Made by a program: the position numbers and the translations under genes | Notes under the pieces: generated by a model | What the model was told of the DNA's origin: nothing | The model's database searches: none | Seen by the model: only the letters and a program-made list of their open reading frames with translations | Part shown: positions 1 to 13,279 of the stretch, in pieces | Layout: each line of letters starts with the position of its first letter | Position numbering within the stretch: the first letter of the stretch is position 1 | Source of the DNA: Xiphophorus maculatus | Taxonomy: Eukaryota > Chordata > Actinopteri > Cyprinodontiformes > Poeciliidae | DNA: 64,000 nt | Assembly: GCF_002775205.1 (NCBI RefSeq) | Contig: NC_036460.1 | Coordinates: 21,718,751-21,782,750 of the forward strand | Reading direction: 5' to 3'

Positions 1-1577
1 TGAGGTAGAATACACTGAACATTTTACCTCATTTAGAGCAGTTTATGTTGAGTAATCTTTCATAAGGCTCACTGATGTTTCTCAAAACAACAAACAGAAA
101 AGTTTACATTTTGTCGATGATATCTAAAATTGTAGCCGGAATATTAAAATCAGTCCAGCAAGCCTGGAACAACAGAGAAATTCAGGAATTAAGATGTTAT
201 CTAGAAAGTCAGCCAGCAAATGACTTTTTTATGTTTTCATTTCTATAAAAGGTTGCCCACTACCAGTTGTTATTCTTATCTGATCTTATTTGTGGAGTTT
301 TTCATAAAAATATTAGTAGAAACACATTTTCCTTTTCAAAATTAGCACTCCTGTTAAATCGTCCAATTTCTTTTTTCCTCACACAAATAATATTCATTAA
401 CTAGCCTCTGTTTGTCTCTGAATGACCCACACCTCCTCAGAGTAAAAAGTTATTTTCAAAATATACTTAGCATGAAGTCTACTCAAGCCCTTCTAAACTT
501 TGCCTTTTCTCTTGTTGCTATTCCCTGGATCTCCAACTGAGCACATGGACCAAGTTTCTTCAGTTATTCATACGTTTATCATTTTCAATAAAAACACCGT
601 TGTTATTCACGTCAATACATTTGTTCATCTACTATTCTTGCATTAGAATAAGCAAAACAAATAAATATTACAGACATTTGGAGATCTGCTTATCTTATTT
701 TTTAAATTCTGGTCAGGTTCAAACTTATTTATTGATTTGACAACATGCTTCCTATGCTTTGTTCCTTTTTTATCCTCTGCAGTTTGGAAAGATTTTGAAT
801 CACAGATGATCATGCAGCAAACAAGGAGCTGCACATTTCATATTGAAGAGTTGTACTTGTTTTTATTTTTGTACAAGCCCTTTTAAATAGTAAATTAAAT
901 CTGTAACACAGAGCATTGCGGACTCATTTAAATGTGTTCTGAAGAAGAAAGAAGCAAAAGAGTGGCTAAAAGCATCCATTGAATTTTCTCTAATTTGCAC
1001 AAATTGCACCTTTCAAAACCATTCAAAGCCTTAAAACACAGCCTTACGGTTGCTAATTGTGTTGCAAAAAGATAGTTCTGAAGGCTGTTCTTCATTTTTT
1101 ATACATTTATTGAAGTATTTAAAATAATCAATATATCTGTTACCTTTCAAAAACATTCATGTTCTACAAACTCTTCAACCAGCTGGTTACCAGCTCACCT
1201 CAAAGCATTTCTTTTGGATTATTTTTCATAGTCCAGCACAATGTTATGCACATTTGCAAAGTGGTAGGAAAGTAATAAAGGGTTTTCACTTTTTTTTTTA
1301 CATTTTACAAAATATGGCATGCAAATGTATTAAACCCTAGATTAAACCCCTGAATTTTTTCCAGTCCAGTGCAAACAACACCCCAAGACTTGGGATGTTA
1401 TTTGATAGTGTTAGAGCACTGAGCATTGTCAAGAAATACGGCACAGCACAACTGCATCTCTGTAGACAACCCAACATTTATTTGCGTATTTCATAAATCC
1501 GGTCTTTATGTAAACGAGTCAATAAAAATTACATACTATAGCAAACCCTGTGTACTGTGTGCCATAAGGTGTCATGG

Positions 1578-1747
1578 CTCATCTTATGGCCATGTCATAA
1601 GATGAGTCACCTCAATGCTCACCTTATGACATTGAGACATTGACAGAAGCAGGAATGTGACTCCAAGGTCTGAAACTGGCAGTTTTTATGATCAGCATCG
1701 CTAAATGTGTTCATGGTGTTCATGGTGAAGAAAACACCATGAACACA
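1578..1747. repeat. Two perfect hairpins
   Basis: CTCATCTTATG (1578-1588) pairs with 1596-1606. The 15-base TGTGTTCATGGTGTT (1706-1720) pairs with 1733-1747. Intergenic, no coding context. Confidence 0.75.
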
Positions 1748-2139
1748 AAAACAGGGTGAATGTTTTACTTCAACAGGGACAGGATATGGTCTGAAGACTG
1801 GCGTAGGATCCAGAAAAAAAATTACATCTGGGAGGTACAGAAAAACAATGAATTAGTGTGAGCAAGGAAACATAAACAGATTCAGGCTAGATAAGCGTTC
1901 TGGTCAGACACCAGCAGACTGTGGCTTGATTCTACACAGAAAGGATTAACATCAGGTAACAAGTGATCATCCAGCTGAGCTTCTTAAAACCCCAACAGGT
2001 GATTAGATAATCACAGTCAGGTGTAGCAGCTGCAGCAGGTTAACCACGTCTTGCAGCACAGATCCTCTGTTCAGAGGTCTCACCAGCACTCAAAAACACA
2101 AACCAGGAACCCGACAGAGTTACAGTGATTGATCTAGAA

Positions 2140-2240
2140 CAAGGGTCTCCAACCAAAGTCCCAGAGAGATACTGATCTTCAAGTTTTGGATGCATCCTAC
2201 TCCAACACATCTGAATCAAAGTAATAGCACTTATAATAAT
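2140..2240. mobile_element. Possible hAT-like element end, diverged
   Basis: The segment CAAGGGTCTCCAACCAAAGT followed by CAAGTTTTGGATGCATCC and CCAACACATCTGAATCAAAG has the order of motifs found at the ends of fish hAT-like miniature elements. The partner end was not found. Confidence 0.4.
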
Positions 2241-4134
2241 AGCACCAGTCCTTTGCCAAACTTGACGGCACGTTGAAGAAGTAATTCAATAATTTCATTG
2301 GAGAACCAGGAAGTTCTACAAAGCTCTGCACCGTTTTGTGTTGGTCTGTCTGATGAAATCCAAATAAAATCCTGTATTTTTGGATGTTTTCTGCTGGTAA
2401 CATAAAACCTGGAAACGTCCAACTAGCATTAATCCTCGTTCAAGGCCACGTATTTTTAGTACAGAGCTTTGGACAAAACCAATGTCATTCATTTACTTGA
2501 AAGGGTTGGCAAGATCATTTCCTGCCTGAAACACAAAAAAGCGTAAGCTCAATTCTCTAACAAACCTGATCTGTGGGTGGAAGATGATGCTATGCAACAA
2601 ACTGTCTATAGAGTATTGAAATAGTGCATAGTAAAAGAGTGTTGAAGAGTTTCTGTTCTGTGTTAGATAGCAGCGTGATCCGCCATTAATCATCTTACGA
2701 CTGCATGACAACACCAAGGAGAGGAAGCTGAAAGAATAATAAGAATGCACAAGGGAACAGAAGGCCAATAGTTCAATAGTTACGGAGCAGTTTTTCTTCT
2801 TTAAGTAAGTCACTTATTCAAAGTCTTTATGTGACTAGAAAGTAATTAACAACACAATTCATTGAGCTAACAAAAAACTTTAGGTCTGAATGGCTCAGTG
2901 AAAATTGCAGAGCCATCATCGGCCCTGTGGGGACGGAGAGAGACTGGCCCTGCTGTTTGCTCTCTGTTATAGAGAAGAGTGATAGATCACCAAAATATTT
3001 CCCATGTCATGAAATCCTCCCCCAGGAACCAGAAGGGATCACTCAGTCAATTATAGTAGCCATGACAGGAGACTTCTACCTCGATACTTGCTTGGAGCCA
3101 CGGAGGCTGCACACCTGGACCAAAAGCATCAGCTGCATCAGTCACAACTGCAGCTGCTCAACAGTGCTGAGCTTTATGATGTGTGTTACGAGAGGGGCCT
3201 TGCGAGAGTCTCTCTTCTGAGATGCTAAACAACCAGATTACATCCTTTCCATCACAATGAGTGGTGTGACTATCAGAGAGCCACTCTGCATCATCTGGAT
3301 CTTCATGCCTGTGCATGATGACTTAAGTGAGATGCAAGGGATATATTTAAGCTGTGGGTAGCAAACACAAACTCCAATGCTACCTTGTAGGTAACACTAT
3401 GTTGTTTTTATGTTACCAAGATGTTGCTGAAAAATCAGCCGCAACTATTTATGTGACCCTATAGAATCTAGATGGCATATTGATACATAATCAAAACTCA
3501 CTGTGTATTTAGCAATTTAGTTGTAAAAACATAAATTTGTTCTTATGAAGATAAGTGCCAGGCAATCATTTAAAGCAATACAAGTCACCGATGCCAAACA
3601 GGTCTGTAAGCACACAAATGTAACCACTACTAAATTTAATTAGCAATAAATTCAGTAGGAAAGTTACTTTTGTTCTAGGGTCACACAGGAGGATGATAAG
3701 CATACAAGTTTTAACAACTCAAGTTTATTTTTCTTTCCCCACAAAAAAATAATAATCCAGGTAACACTAATTACCTTAATAAAATTAAGGTATAAAACTT
3801 AAATTGTCTACCCTTATATACAAATATCAAATTAATATATAGAAAATTGAGGGTAGATTTTTTTAAACAGTAGCTTTAAAGCTTATTGCAACAAAATAAA
3901 TTACATATTCCAGTTAGTCCTTCAGTATAACAGTTCAGTCAGTCAGTTCAGTCAATGTGCACATAAGTTGTCCGTTATGAAAATGTTCATGAACAAATAG
4001 TTTGTGGAATAAAAAAAAAGATTTTTGGCCCCCCTTTTTGTTCAATAAGCTTATCTGTTGTCCACGCAAAACATCCAGCAGCACCAGAACCTCCAGTCCC
4101 TCCGTCTTTCCAGGCTTCAGTCCGAGTCACAAAG

Positions 4135-4179
4135 ATGGCGGCGGATCCCTCCTGGTTCTGGAACCACTGGCTCGTTCAG
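4135..4179 (+). other. Orphan first-exon-like segment
   Basis: ATG in a good initiation context (AAAGATGGCGG) encodes MAADPSWFWNHWLVQ and runs straight into a donor-like CAG/GTATCG. The surroundings are GC-richer than the flanks. I found no second exon. It could be the first exon of an unrecognised plus-strand gene, a fossil captured by a repeat, or chance. Confidence 0.25.
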
Positions 4180-5267
4180 GTATCGGTCGTCCAAAAAAAA
4201 AAAAAACCCCAACCTGCATGCAGAGCGTTAACCGATCATGCAGGTATACGGAAATCATAGAAATCTTTCAATTACTTCTCAGTGAAAATCAAATTAGCGT
4301 TTAAAATAAACCAAAAACGCTCAGTAATAAAGAAATTACTTAATAAACTAATAATACTTAAAAACTTAATAAATTAATAATAAACTTCACCATAAACAGT
4401 CTCATTTCACAGAGCTATGCTGCTTACAGAGAGACACTTTAAACTCCGGTTGGTTTTTTTTCCAGTTCGAAAAAAACACTGAGCAACGTTAGCTCCCGCT
4501 AGGTAGCCATTCTGCGTAAGTAAGCAGCTGAAAATAAAACAGACTCACCGGAGAAATCTCAGAACAGAATGTACATTATCCAGTTCAAAATAAACAGATT
4601 TCTTTCATATCACAGCAGCACTTATGCTTAGTAACTTCTCTACTTCTGCTGAAATGTGCATAGTCTGCATAGTCTGCCATTTCTTTTTTCTTCTTCCCTC
4701 TTCTTCTCGTACCGACACAGGAGAAATGTGGGTCTAGTGCCCTCTACAGGACATTCTAAGAACTAACAAACAAACACATTAAACATACAGACAGATCAGC
4801 ATAGTTTATGGGGGTTACACAAAGAAGAGCTATAAGGTTATTTGTTGGATTTAGTAAACATTACGCAACTTCTGTCAGATTCTGACATGGACTGCAAATC
4901 TTTTGTTACATATTCTGATGGACTTTTTGAAAATCCTGTCAGACAGATGTAGTGTTCCAGCTGCAAGGGATTCAGCCTTATAGGTTTGAGCCATAAGTTG
5001 AATTTGGCAATGATGGGCACTTATGCTGATGTTAACGATCATTTTCAGAACTTTCAGAAATATTTTTAAGTCACAATTCAACTTTTTTTATCTGATTCAT
5101 TTCCATATCTGTTTGTTGCTGATGAACCATTTTTTTGCGAGCCTCACCCTATCTGGTTCTGTGACATTCCAGCTCAGTAGTTCGTTGTATGACTGTGCAC
5201 AAGTGAATCAGAATCTATGTTTGCTAACCTCACCCCTCATGGCATAATTAATATTGTACCATGGGTC

Positions 5268-5378
5268 ATGTTGGGCCTCCCTTCTGAAGCTGATACCCCC
5301 GCGACCCGACCCCGGATAAGCGGAAGAAAATGGATGGATGGATGGATGGATGGATGGATGGATGGATGGATGGATGGG
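5268..5378 (+). mobile_element. 3' tail fragment of the same LINE family with (ATGG)n
   Basis: The segment includes the 3' end seen in the LINE at 33-34 kb (GCGACCCGACCCCGGATAAG then CGGAAGAAAATGG) and continues into about 11-12 ATGG units. Only the last hundred bases of the element remain, on the plus strand. Confidence 0.8.
5330..5377 (+). repeat. (ATGG)n tail microsatellite
   Basis: Uninterrupted tetranucleotide run forming the tail of the LINE fragment just upstream. It is likely length-polymorphic. Confidence 0.9.
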
Positions 5379-8170
5379 TCATGTTCAATGGTTAGACAAA
5401 AAGAAATCTTTTGGTAACTTCTTCCCACTGTTGTTAGCAGGAACAGGTGGAAGCATGGTGGTGCTAATTTGTCCAACTGGATCCATCATCATGCTTTCTT
5501 CTTTCCATTTTTGGCAGTCATTGCACACGACGCAGCAATATGCAAATCCTGGCAAAGTATGTTGTTGGACCTTGAAAGTCAAACGAGCCTGTTCAGGTTG
5601 TTCTGGGCGTCTTTAAAAAGTGCTACCACAAATTCCTGCTGCCAAATTATCTTGAAGCATATGCAGTGTTTTCGCACGACTCATGAGCTTTGCTGTAGCC
5701 ATAGAGAATATCAACAAACACTTTGGGAGGCTAAATGTGAATAAAACCATTGATGGCAGAACAAGTAGTCAGACTTTGAGTTCAAACATGCACAAAACAT
5801 CATTATGCAAACTAAAACCTTCTGAGATGTCTTGGATCTCATTAATGCAGTAATGCATTCTGAATACAGACGTTTGTGTGTTGAAGAGGTCAATTTTTAT
5901 GCAGTTAAATAAGAATTTATAAAGACTCAAAAAATAAAGCAAAAACTTACTGCAGCAAAAGTTTAACTTTGTAGCTTAGTGATTTTGTTCAGGGTTTTTG
6001 ATGCATTTTCATGATACAAACAGTACAAATCCAGGGACATCAAACTCATTTTCATTTCAGATCATTAATGTCTTCAAATGGCTGGTTGTGGCACCAAACC
6101 ACTTTTTGACAAACTGTTAAAATGTCCACATGTTCAATTTGTAATTCTTAAAATGTAAAAAATGTTTGCATCTTTTCACATTGATGTAAATTGGTCCTAT
6201 AAAAATGAAAATTGATTTGATTTGACCGATAAAATAACACTTAAGCACAACTTAAAGTTAACAATTGTGACCTAAAACAACTATTTGGGTCTAAACTATT
6301 TAGGTGACCAGATAAGTAGTTATGGGGGACTGGATTTTTTTTCTCCTAGACCTTGAGTTGTTATCAAAAACAACCCACAATGAGGAATAAAAAGAGGTTC
6401 AGTGGTTTACCCAAGGATTATTTGAGGGCAAACTAGAACCAAAGCAGCAAATTCTGACTGTAAAGCAATCATTATAACTCCAGAAACACAGCTCTGGTAA
6501 AATTATCATTCTAAATATAATAAGTAAAGTCAAAATTATTTAATTAAGAGAGAATATAACAGGAGACACCATGACCATTAAATTTAAAGGCCACTGCTTT
6601 GCACTCCCTGTCTTTGTTTTGCTTTGTTTGTTTGTGGTAACAACAACTTACATGACATTATCTTCTTCCTGCTTGTCTCCCTATTAGGAAATAAAATTAG
6701 TTTAGGTGCCTGAAAACCCAATTACTGGTTGAGATAGAACCTATCCGATGTGTCGTTGCATGTCTGTGTAAAAAGGTTGAGGCAAAACCATTGATTTAAG
6801 TGGCTCTGATTGGACAAAGGTGGGAAAGTCAGTGTATTGTTTATTTCCTGAAACTGATCCAACAGCTTTGGTATGAGGAAAAAGAAAAGATGGGTTTCAA
6901 AAGATTGGTCTAACAAAATATGTTGTTAGATCAATCGCACAGTGACACAGCAGTGCATTTCACAGAAACGTGTCATCAAATAACAAAAAAAAAAACCCAG
7001 ATAAAAACTGGTTTGGTTCCAATCTTAAGGTGACATAGCTCAGCAGTAGGATGGGAACAGTAAGTCATACTTACACCCTCATGCCCCACACAGAAACAAC
7101 GACACACAACTCTCCTAAAACAACTAAAATAGGTAATTAATATACAACTAAAGTTATTAAGCTGTATGCATTATGAAGAACTTTTAGTACCATAAATAGA
7201 TTTAAAAGATGTCTTGACAGTGACATTTATTTATACAGCTTGCATCGGCATGTCTGCTCATACATTATCTGATCTGGAGGATTAAGACCCAACACTTTCT
7301 TCTAGGTCTTCTCAATATTTATTAAAGTCGGATACATATGTACTCTAGGGTAGTACAATATAAGTTGAATAAAATTTATATATAAAAGCCACAAATTTGC
7401 TGCATCCCAATTAGGTGATATTTCAAAACAGATGTAATATGTAGTAAACAGAGTAAAATCAAATTAATTTATTTGCTATTGGTACCCAAATGCAAGTTTT
7501 TAATCAAAACATATCTCTGGAATGAATTTAATGTTTTTATTTTTGTATATCAGTATCTGCATAGGGTACCCACTATCTGGGTATTACGAAAACACAGACA
7601 ACAACAATATATGCTTTGGTATTTGTAATTTAATTACAATTGATATGATTACCAGGACTTTTCCCATTGTATTTGGCCACAACAGACAACACTGAATTTT
7701 AATTACAACAGCAAATTAAACAAAGATTGTTAATCTAATGTATAGATTTCTGAATGCTGGACTGTTGGATTCGTTTTTCTCTGGTTCCCTGCCTGATTTG
7801 ATAAGTGTTGTTATGTTCAGCAGCATTTAAATCCTGGTGGTCCAGTGTTGTCCAGAAAACAAGGTATGTCATAACAACCATTACTGAGAACTTTGGTACA
7901 AAACCTGTTCTGATTAGCAGAGAGGGCATGCACTTCAATTTGGATGGAGCAACCAGGGTCACCACCATGCAAGACCCTACATTGAAATGAGTACTAAATG
8001 TTTTTTTTTTTTCCCCAAAAGCACAAGCTGCCCCAACACAAGATGCCACTATAAACAATGAGTCACATCACCATTATCCAAAATGGCCACTAACTCGTTT
8101 ATTACATGATACTCTTTTTGATGGTCTTGACAAAATGTAGTGACAGCAGCATATACAAATTAAAAATTTT

Positions 8171-8286
8171 GGCTACAATTTACATTATTTAGCTACAAAA
8201 GAGGCTGTTGTAGCTTCTTTTGGCTACAAAAGCCAAAGAGGCTACAAAAAAGCCTCTTTTAGCTACAAAAAGGGCTTTTGTAGCAA
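8171..8286. repeat. GCTACAAAA inverted-repeat cluster
   Basis: The word GGCTACAAAA or AGCTACAAAA occurs five times in about 100 bases with its complement TTTTGTAGC or AGCCTCTTTT between, forming several alternative stems, for example GCTACAAAA with TTTTGTAGC at the right end. Intergenic. Confidence 0.75.
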
Positions 8287-8344
8287 AATAATCTGGGGTG
8301 GGCAGGATCTGTAATTGGTACATGATTAATCACATTTAAGATAT

Positions 8345-8675
8345 CAAATGGGGCTGCACAGTGGTGCAGTTGGTAGCACTGTTGCATTGCAGCAAGAAGG
8401 TCCTGGGTTCGATTCCCGCCCCACGGTCTTTCAGCATGGAGTTTGCATGTTCTCCCTGAGCATGCGGGGGTTCTCTCCGGGTACTCCAGTTTCCTCCCAC
8501 AGTCCAAAAACATGGCTGTTAGGTAAATCGGTCTCTCTAAATTCTCCCTATGTTTGAGTGTGGTTGTTTGTCCTGTCTGTCTCTGTGTTGCCCTGCAACA
8601 CTCGCCCGGACGGTTACCTAGAGATAAGCACCAGCACTCCTCCTAAGGGTGTACATAAAATGGATGGATGGATGA
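8345..8675 (+). mobile_element. tRNA-headed SINE-like element with ATGG tail
   Basis: The head GGGCTGCACAGTGGTGCAGT and the B-box-like GGTTCGATTCC resemble a tRNA-derived pol III promoter. The body matches the copy at 49.76-50.10 kb in reverse orientation (GGAGTTTGCATGTTCTCCCT and so on), but this copy has lost an internal piece near its 3' end. It ends in AAAATGGATGGATGG, the same tail as the LINE family. No clear target-site duplication was found. Confidence 0.8.
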
Positions 8676-10135
8676 AGACATCTCCACCCGTCTCTGTCAT
8701 GTCCTTGGGCAATACACTCCACCCACCATATCTGCTGGTGTTGGTCAGAAGGGCCAATGGTGCAATTCAGTGACCTTTTTTCTGTCCAGGGCAGCTATGG
8801 CTACTATCCATTAGCTTGTCATCATTACCGTGTGAATGGAAATTACCTACTGTAAAGTGTCTTTGCATGTCCTAATAAAGCACTATATAAGTTTGATGTA
8901 ATTTCATTAAGACGGAAAAATTAAAACAAATGTTCTGCTGGATTCTGAAACTATGTGGCTTCTCTATTGATCAAGGTTATGGGAAATGTTTTATAATGTT
9001 GCATTTAATGTGATAACCAACACTTTGGTTTGAGACAAATGTCTTGTTTATAACACAAATGTATTAAGAGATTACAAATGGGGCAAGGAAACAATATTCA
9101 ATTACTTTCCTACCATAACAGTATAAAGAGGCTTAATGATTTCATGTTGTTTTGTTTTTTGTTCTTTTAGTCACAATCATTCAAAACTGCATGAAAGAGT
9201 AATCAACCAACCTGAAAGAACCTAAATTACATGGAGGTCAATCACAGCAAAGAGGAGGGAAAGATTATTTTCTTCTGAAATGTCATGCTTAACACATCAC
9301 TGTTACTTGGCAGCGCAGGATAAAAAAAATCTGATCCCATTTTATGTCTATTAATAGTCATGTGGTTAGTTTGAACTCTTAGTTCTCCATCCGGACATTT
9401 GAATCTTGCAGTTGCAGGATAAGCCCTGTGAAAGAATAGTGTAGGTCATTGATGCTCCCGAATACAGGCATTTCATTTCATTTTAATAAGATGTCAGTCT
9501 GGTAACTGAACATGGCGCAAGCTGTGTAGCACTCCCATTGCTATGTTGGAATTGCCTTATAATTATCTTATCCTATCATTAGCCACACAGTGGATTGTTT
9601 TTTATGAAAAATACTTTACAATACAATTTTTATTTAGCCAGATTTTTGAATGAAAATTTTGTCTACATGAAATGAGGGTGTGTAGAAGTTCTTACAGCCA
9701 CTCTCCTTTTGTTAGTTTTTTTTTCTCCCAATGACAAGAATAATGCACCTTGAATCCCATATTTAAACTCTCTGTCATGTTTCACTGTACCGTTGATGTC
9801 AGATTTAACAAGTGTGAAAGCAATTCTCTTAAATTTACACACGTGCTTTGGGAATAGTGACAGTACCATTTTAGACAGTGCTGGTTTTTTTAGCTCGTCA
9901 TTCGCACCGAGGTAACAGGATTGTTTGACAAATGTAATAAAAATAGGTTTCTCGTGTAACCAAAACAACATTTGTATATGAAATACATCTATGCTGGATG
10001 TTTGTGATATGGCTGACCACTCAGGTCACCACACCATGGTGAGGCGCCTTCTGATGCTCAGCAAACAAAATAAACACAAAAAAACGCTCCCCCACAGCAT
10101 GTGGTGTTGTTCACAGGCTTCATTATGGCCTCATG

Positions 10136-10141
10136 TTTATT
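10136..10141 (-). other. Candidate polyadenylation signal of ankk1
   Basis: AATAAA on the minus strand about 365 bases downstream of the ankk1 stop. No nearer canonical hexamer was noticed. Confidence 0.25.
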
Positions 10142-10505
10142 GGTTATATAAATATGATCTGCTGGATAGCCAACTAGTTTTACCATGCGCTTAAAAAGAA
10201 AAAACAGAGTACTTTGTGAAAAGCCAATCATGAGACCAGACCTATTTAGTTGCCTGAGCAAAATCTAAGTCAGCCTCAATATATATTTACATATTTGTAC
10301 TTGGATGTTGGACAAACAAAATGTTAAAAGTCTTTAAATGTCCACTTCTAATCCACTTTGTAAAAATATTCTTGCCATAACAAAAACGACAAAACTTAAC
10401 AAAAACCTTCAACATCCTGGTTTAAAATGTCACACCAAAGTCCCAATGACCTGGTCAACAATACTGCACTGTGGTCAATTTTCAAAAAACATTTTTTGCT
10501 GTAAT

Positions 10506-13279
10506 TTACACTTCACATTCATTTTTCAGTAGCTCCACAATTTCCCATTTTTCACACCTCTGGGCTACATTCAGAGCTGTGGATCCAGAAGAGTCCATCA
10601 GCGTCTTGTCTGCTCCATTTAGCAGCAGACCTTTAACAATGGGCACGCAGCCATGTTGGCAAGCCATGTGTAAAGGTGTTGCCTTTCCTGAGTTTAATGC
10701 ATTGACATCTGCCTGATGGGATATTAAGTGGAGGACACATGGAAAGCCAAGACTGGCACAGGCGAGGTGCAGGGGTGTCCATCCGTCACTTTCCTCTTTG
10801 ACGTTTGGGTCAGCTTTTGCTGCCAGAAGCTTCACCACTACCTCCGATTCACTCTGGTTGCAGGCCAGGTGCAGTGGAGTCCATCCTTTCTGGCCTTTTG
10901 CATTCACTGAACCGCCCTTATTCTCCAGAAGGACCACCACAGCCTCATGTCCTCTTAGGGCTGCCAGGTGCATGGGAGTCCACTCTTGATCGGTCTTGCA
11001 GTTCGGGTTGGCCCCGTTGGAAAGCAACTGTCTGCAAATGCCTGCATGACCCTTCAGAGCAGCCAGATGAAGTGGTGTGTATCTCTTGATGTCTGAAATG
11101 TCAGTTTTGACCTCCTTAGTCAACAAGAGTCTGACTACACGATTATGGCCTTGCTCGGCTGCCAGATGGAGAGCGGTGGAGAAAGAGTAGTCCATAGCGT
11201 TCGGATCCACACCACGACCAATGAGAAGTTTGGCGATGTTGACATGCCCGTAGGAACATGCAATGTGGAGCGGTGTTCTACCTTCCTCCTCCACCTGATT
11301 TACAATGGCGTCCTCTGACATCCGCGAAAGCAGCAGGCGTACAACTGTCTCATGGCCGTTCTGGCACGCCAGGTGGAGAGGCATCCAACCGGCTTTGTCT
11401 CGCACGTCGGCCGCAGCTCCTTTTTCCAGTAGGAGACGGATGGTTCTGTCATCACCATTCTGTGCTGCAAAATGCAGTGGCGTCCACTGGTCTTTGTCTC
11501 CTTGCATTGTAGATGCTCCATGGTCCAGCAGCAAACAGATGATGTCATAAAACCTGTGAAAAAAAGATATAATTTGACACAATTTTCTTCTGCTTAATAT
11601 CACTCTTAATAGAATAGAAAAAAATTGCCACACCAAGGCAATTGTATTTAACCAATCATGTGTTGAAGGTCAACATTTATCTTAATATCACCCTTCTCAA
11701 AAAGAATATGACAAAGTCAGTAGGACAAAAACAGTTCCTACAAAACAAAACATTAAACAAGCAGGATTAGGGATGTAGAATTTGCAGCTGGATAATTTAC
11801 AGTTAAGATTAAAATTATTCATATCCCTGGCAGGTTAAAATCTAAATTGATATACAGTCATCCAAGAATTTTATTTTGGATGAAATAGAAAATGAGACCA
11901 ACATCTTTCAGAGATAATAAAATAATGTATGCAGTTTTGACAAATAAATTTAAATGGCATGTTGAAAATTACTGGTACTTTTTTACAATGGATATCTTTA
12001 TATCATTACAGGACTCAAACCTTTCTTTCTAAGCTTTTTCAGCATTATGCACCCACACACAATGGGCTGCCCTTAGGGCCCAAAGTTTTTGATGTTTTGC
12101 AGGAGCGACAATGGACTGAATATAATATGAAACTGCTAGTGTTTTATAAAAATATAAGCTCAAAAAGGTCTATTTTACATAATATCCCTCCTTTAAGAGG
12201 TGCCTTGGTTGGTTCATCTGCAAAATTATATTAAGAAGAATCACATTGTGTACACATATACATGTAACTGTTTGTATGGGCACAAATGCTCAAAAAAGTA
12301 CCAGTTCGGGTCAGAAAATGCAATGCGTTAACAGTCATGCCTTAGTTTTATACCTTATTGTGACTAAAATGAGATTAAAATAGTGTGGTAGTCATTTCCT
12401 GCCCTAAATACACTTATATCTCTGACAGATTGCACTTGATCCACAGTGTGCCATAATTGGTCTGTGTTCTAAATAGGACCTCCACTGACACACGTCATTA
12501 TCAATTTTAATTTTCTACACAGCACGCACTGAGAGAATCTTCTCTGTGAGCATGCCTTTGTGAAAGCACGAACAGATAAGCTGGCCAGAGTTTTATCTCC
12601 TGAATGCTTGACCCAGCTGGTTGTGTTTATCTAAACCATTAACTCACAGGAGATTTTTCACATATTTCTGTCTTCTTAAACTGGCACTTAGAAAAGTATT
12701 CGTATCCCTGTAAAGGACCTCCCACCCTGTTGAATGATCATTTTCGACCTCAACAATCCCTCCTTTCACATCTTTTAAAAGTGAAAATCAGTTTGTGTCC
12801 GACATTTCCCTTTTTGTTTCTTTTGGTCATTTTGTTTAAGTAAGAATCTCTTCTACTGCTCATATCTGAATAAGAGCGGCATTATTCTTCTCTCCGAGCT
12901 CCAAAGAGAACAAAATGTGTATCACATAAAAAGTTCATCAGTGTTCTTCACAAAATGTTAATATATTCAAGCTCCAACATCAACAACTCTGCCTTGCTCC
13001 ACTCAAAGAACACTTTGTGCCCAGATTTTCATACAGACCTTTGCAAAACAGCGATGATAAGGGGAGTGTAACCTCTGGCAGTTGTACAGTTCACTTCAGC
13101 ACCCAGACTCAGGACATGCTTGACACTTTCTGCATCACCGCTGGCTACCGTGAAGTGAAGGAGGCTCTTTTGGCCCGAAAACTGCATGTACACGTCATCT
13201 CCTTTCACAGACTGCCTGAAACTACTAAAGTCCTTTTTGGCCAGCATAGAGAGAATGCTGTTCTCACCGTGTTGGTCAT
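10506..13279 (-). other. ankk1: ankk1 ankyrin-repeat exons 8-9 (12 repeats)
   Basis: Repeats start at about residue 361 with KSLLHFTVASGD and run to the C-terminus (LKNECEV). Ten of the twelve show a near-consensus TPLHLA-type motif (TPLHFAAQNG, MPLHLACQNGH, TPLHIACSYGH, TALHLAAEQGH and so on). Repeats 1-2 are in exon 8; the intron interrupts repeat 2, and repeats 3-12 are in one 1,048-nt exon with TAA at 10506-10508. The repeat array is intact, consistent with a conserved binding role even if the kinase is inactive. Confidence 0.93.

Larger units (their letters stand above)
1..10135. other. Intergenic region left of ankk1
   Basis: No protein-coding gene was recognised. By conserved synteny drd2 should lie to the left, pointing toward ankk1, but I see no drd2 exon or certain 3' UTR. 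The region holds the repeat fragments listed separately. Short open frames around 2.5-3.2 kb and 7.7-8.1 kb have no recognisable motif. Confidence 0.6.

Noticed and set aside
2493..2813. 106-codon open frame on the minus strand
   Set aside because: No recognisable motif, low-complexity hydrophobic composition and no splice-linked neighbour; length is within chance in this AT-rich DNA.
2927..3220. 97-codon open frame on the plus strand
   Set aside because: Encodes no recognisable domain and has no supporting exon structure; considered as a drd2 piece, but it does not resemble a receptor sequence.
7735..8058. 107-codon open frame on the minus strand
   Set aside because: No recognisable family; the region may be an old repeat, but no second copy is in the window.
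8390..8420. Possible tRNA gene (B-box-like GGTTCGATTCC)
   Set aside because: The flanking sequence does not fold as a tRNA and continues into a SINE body present in other copies.
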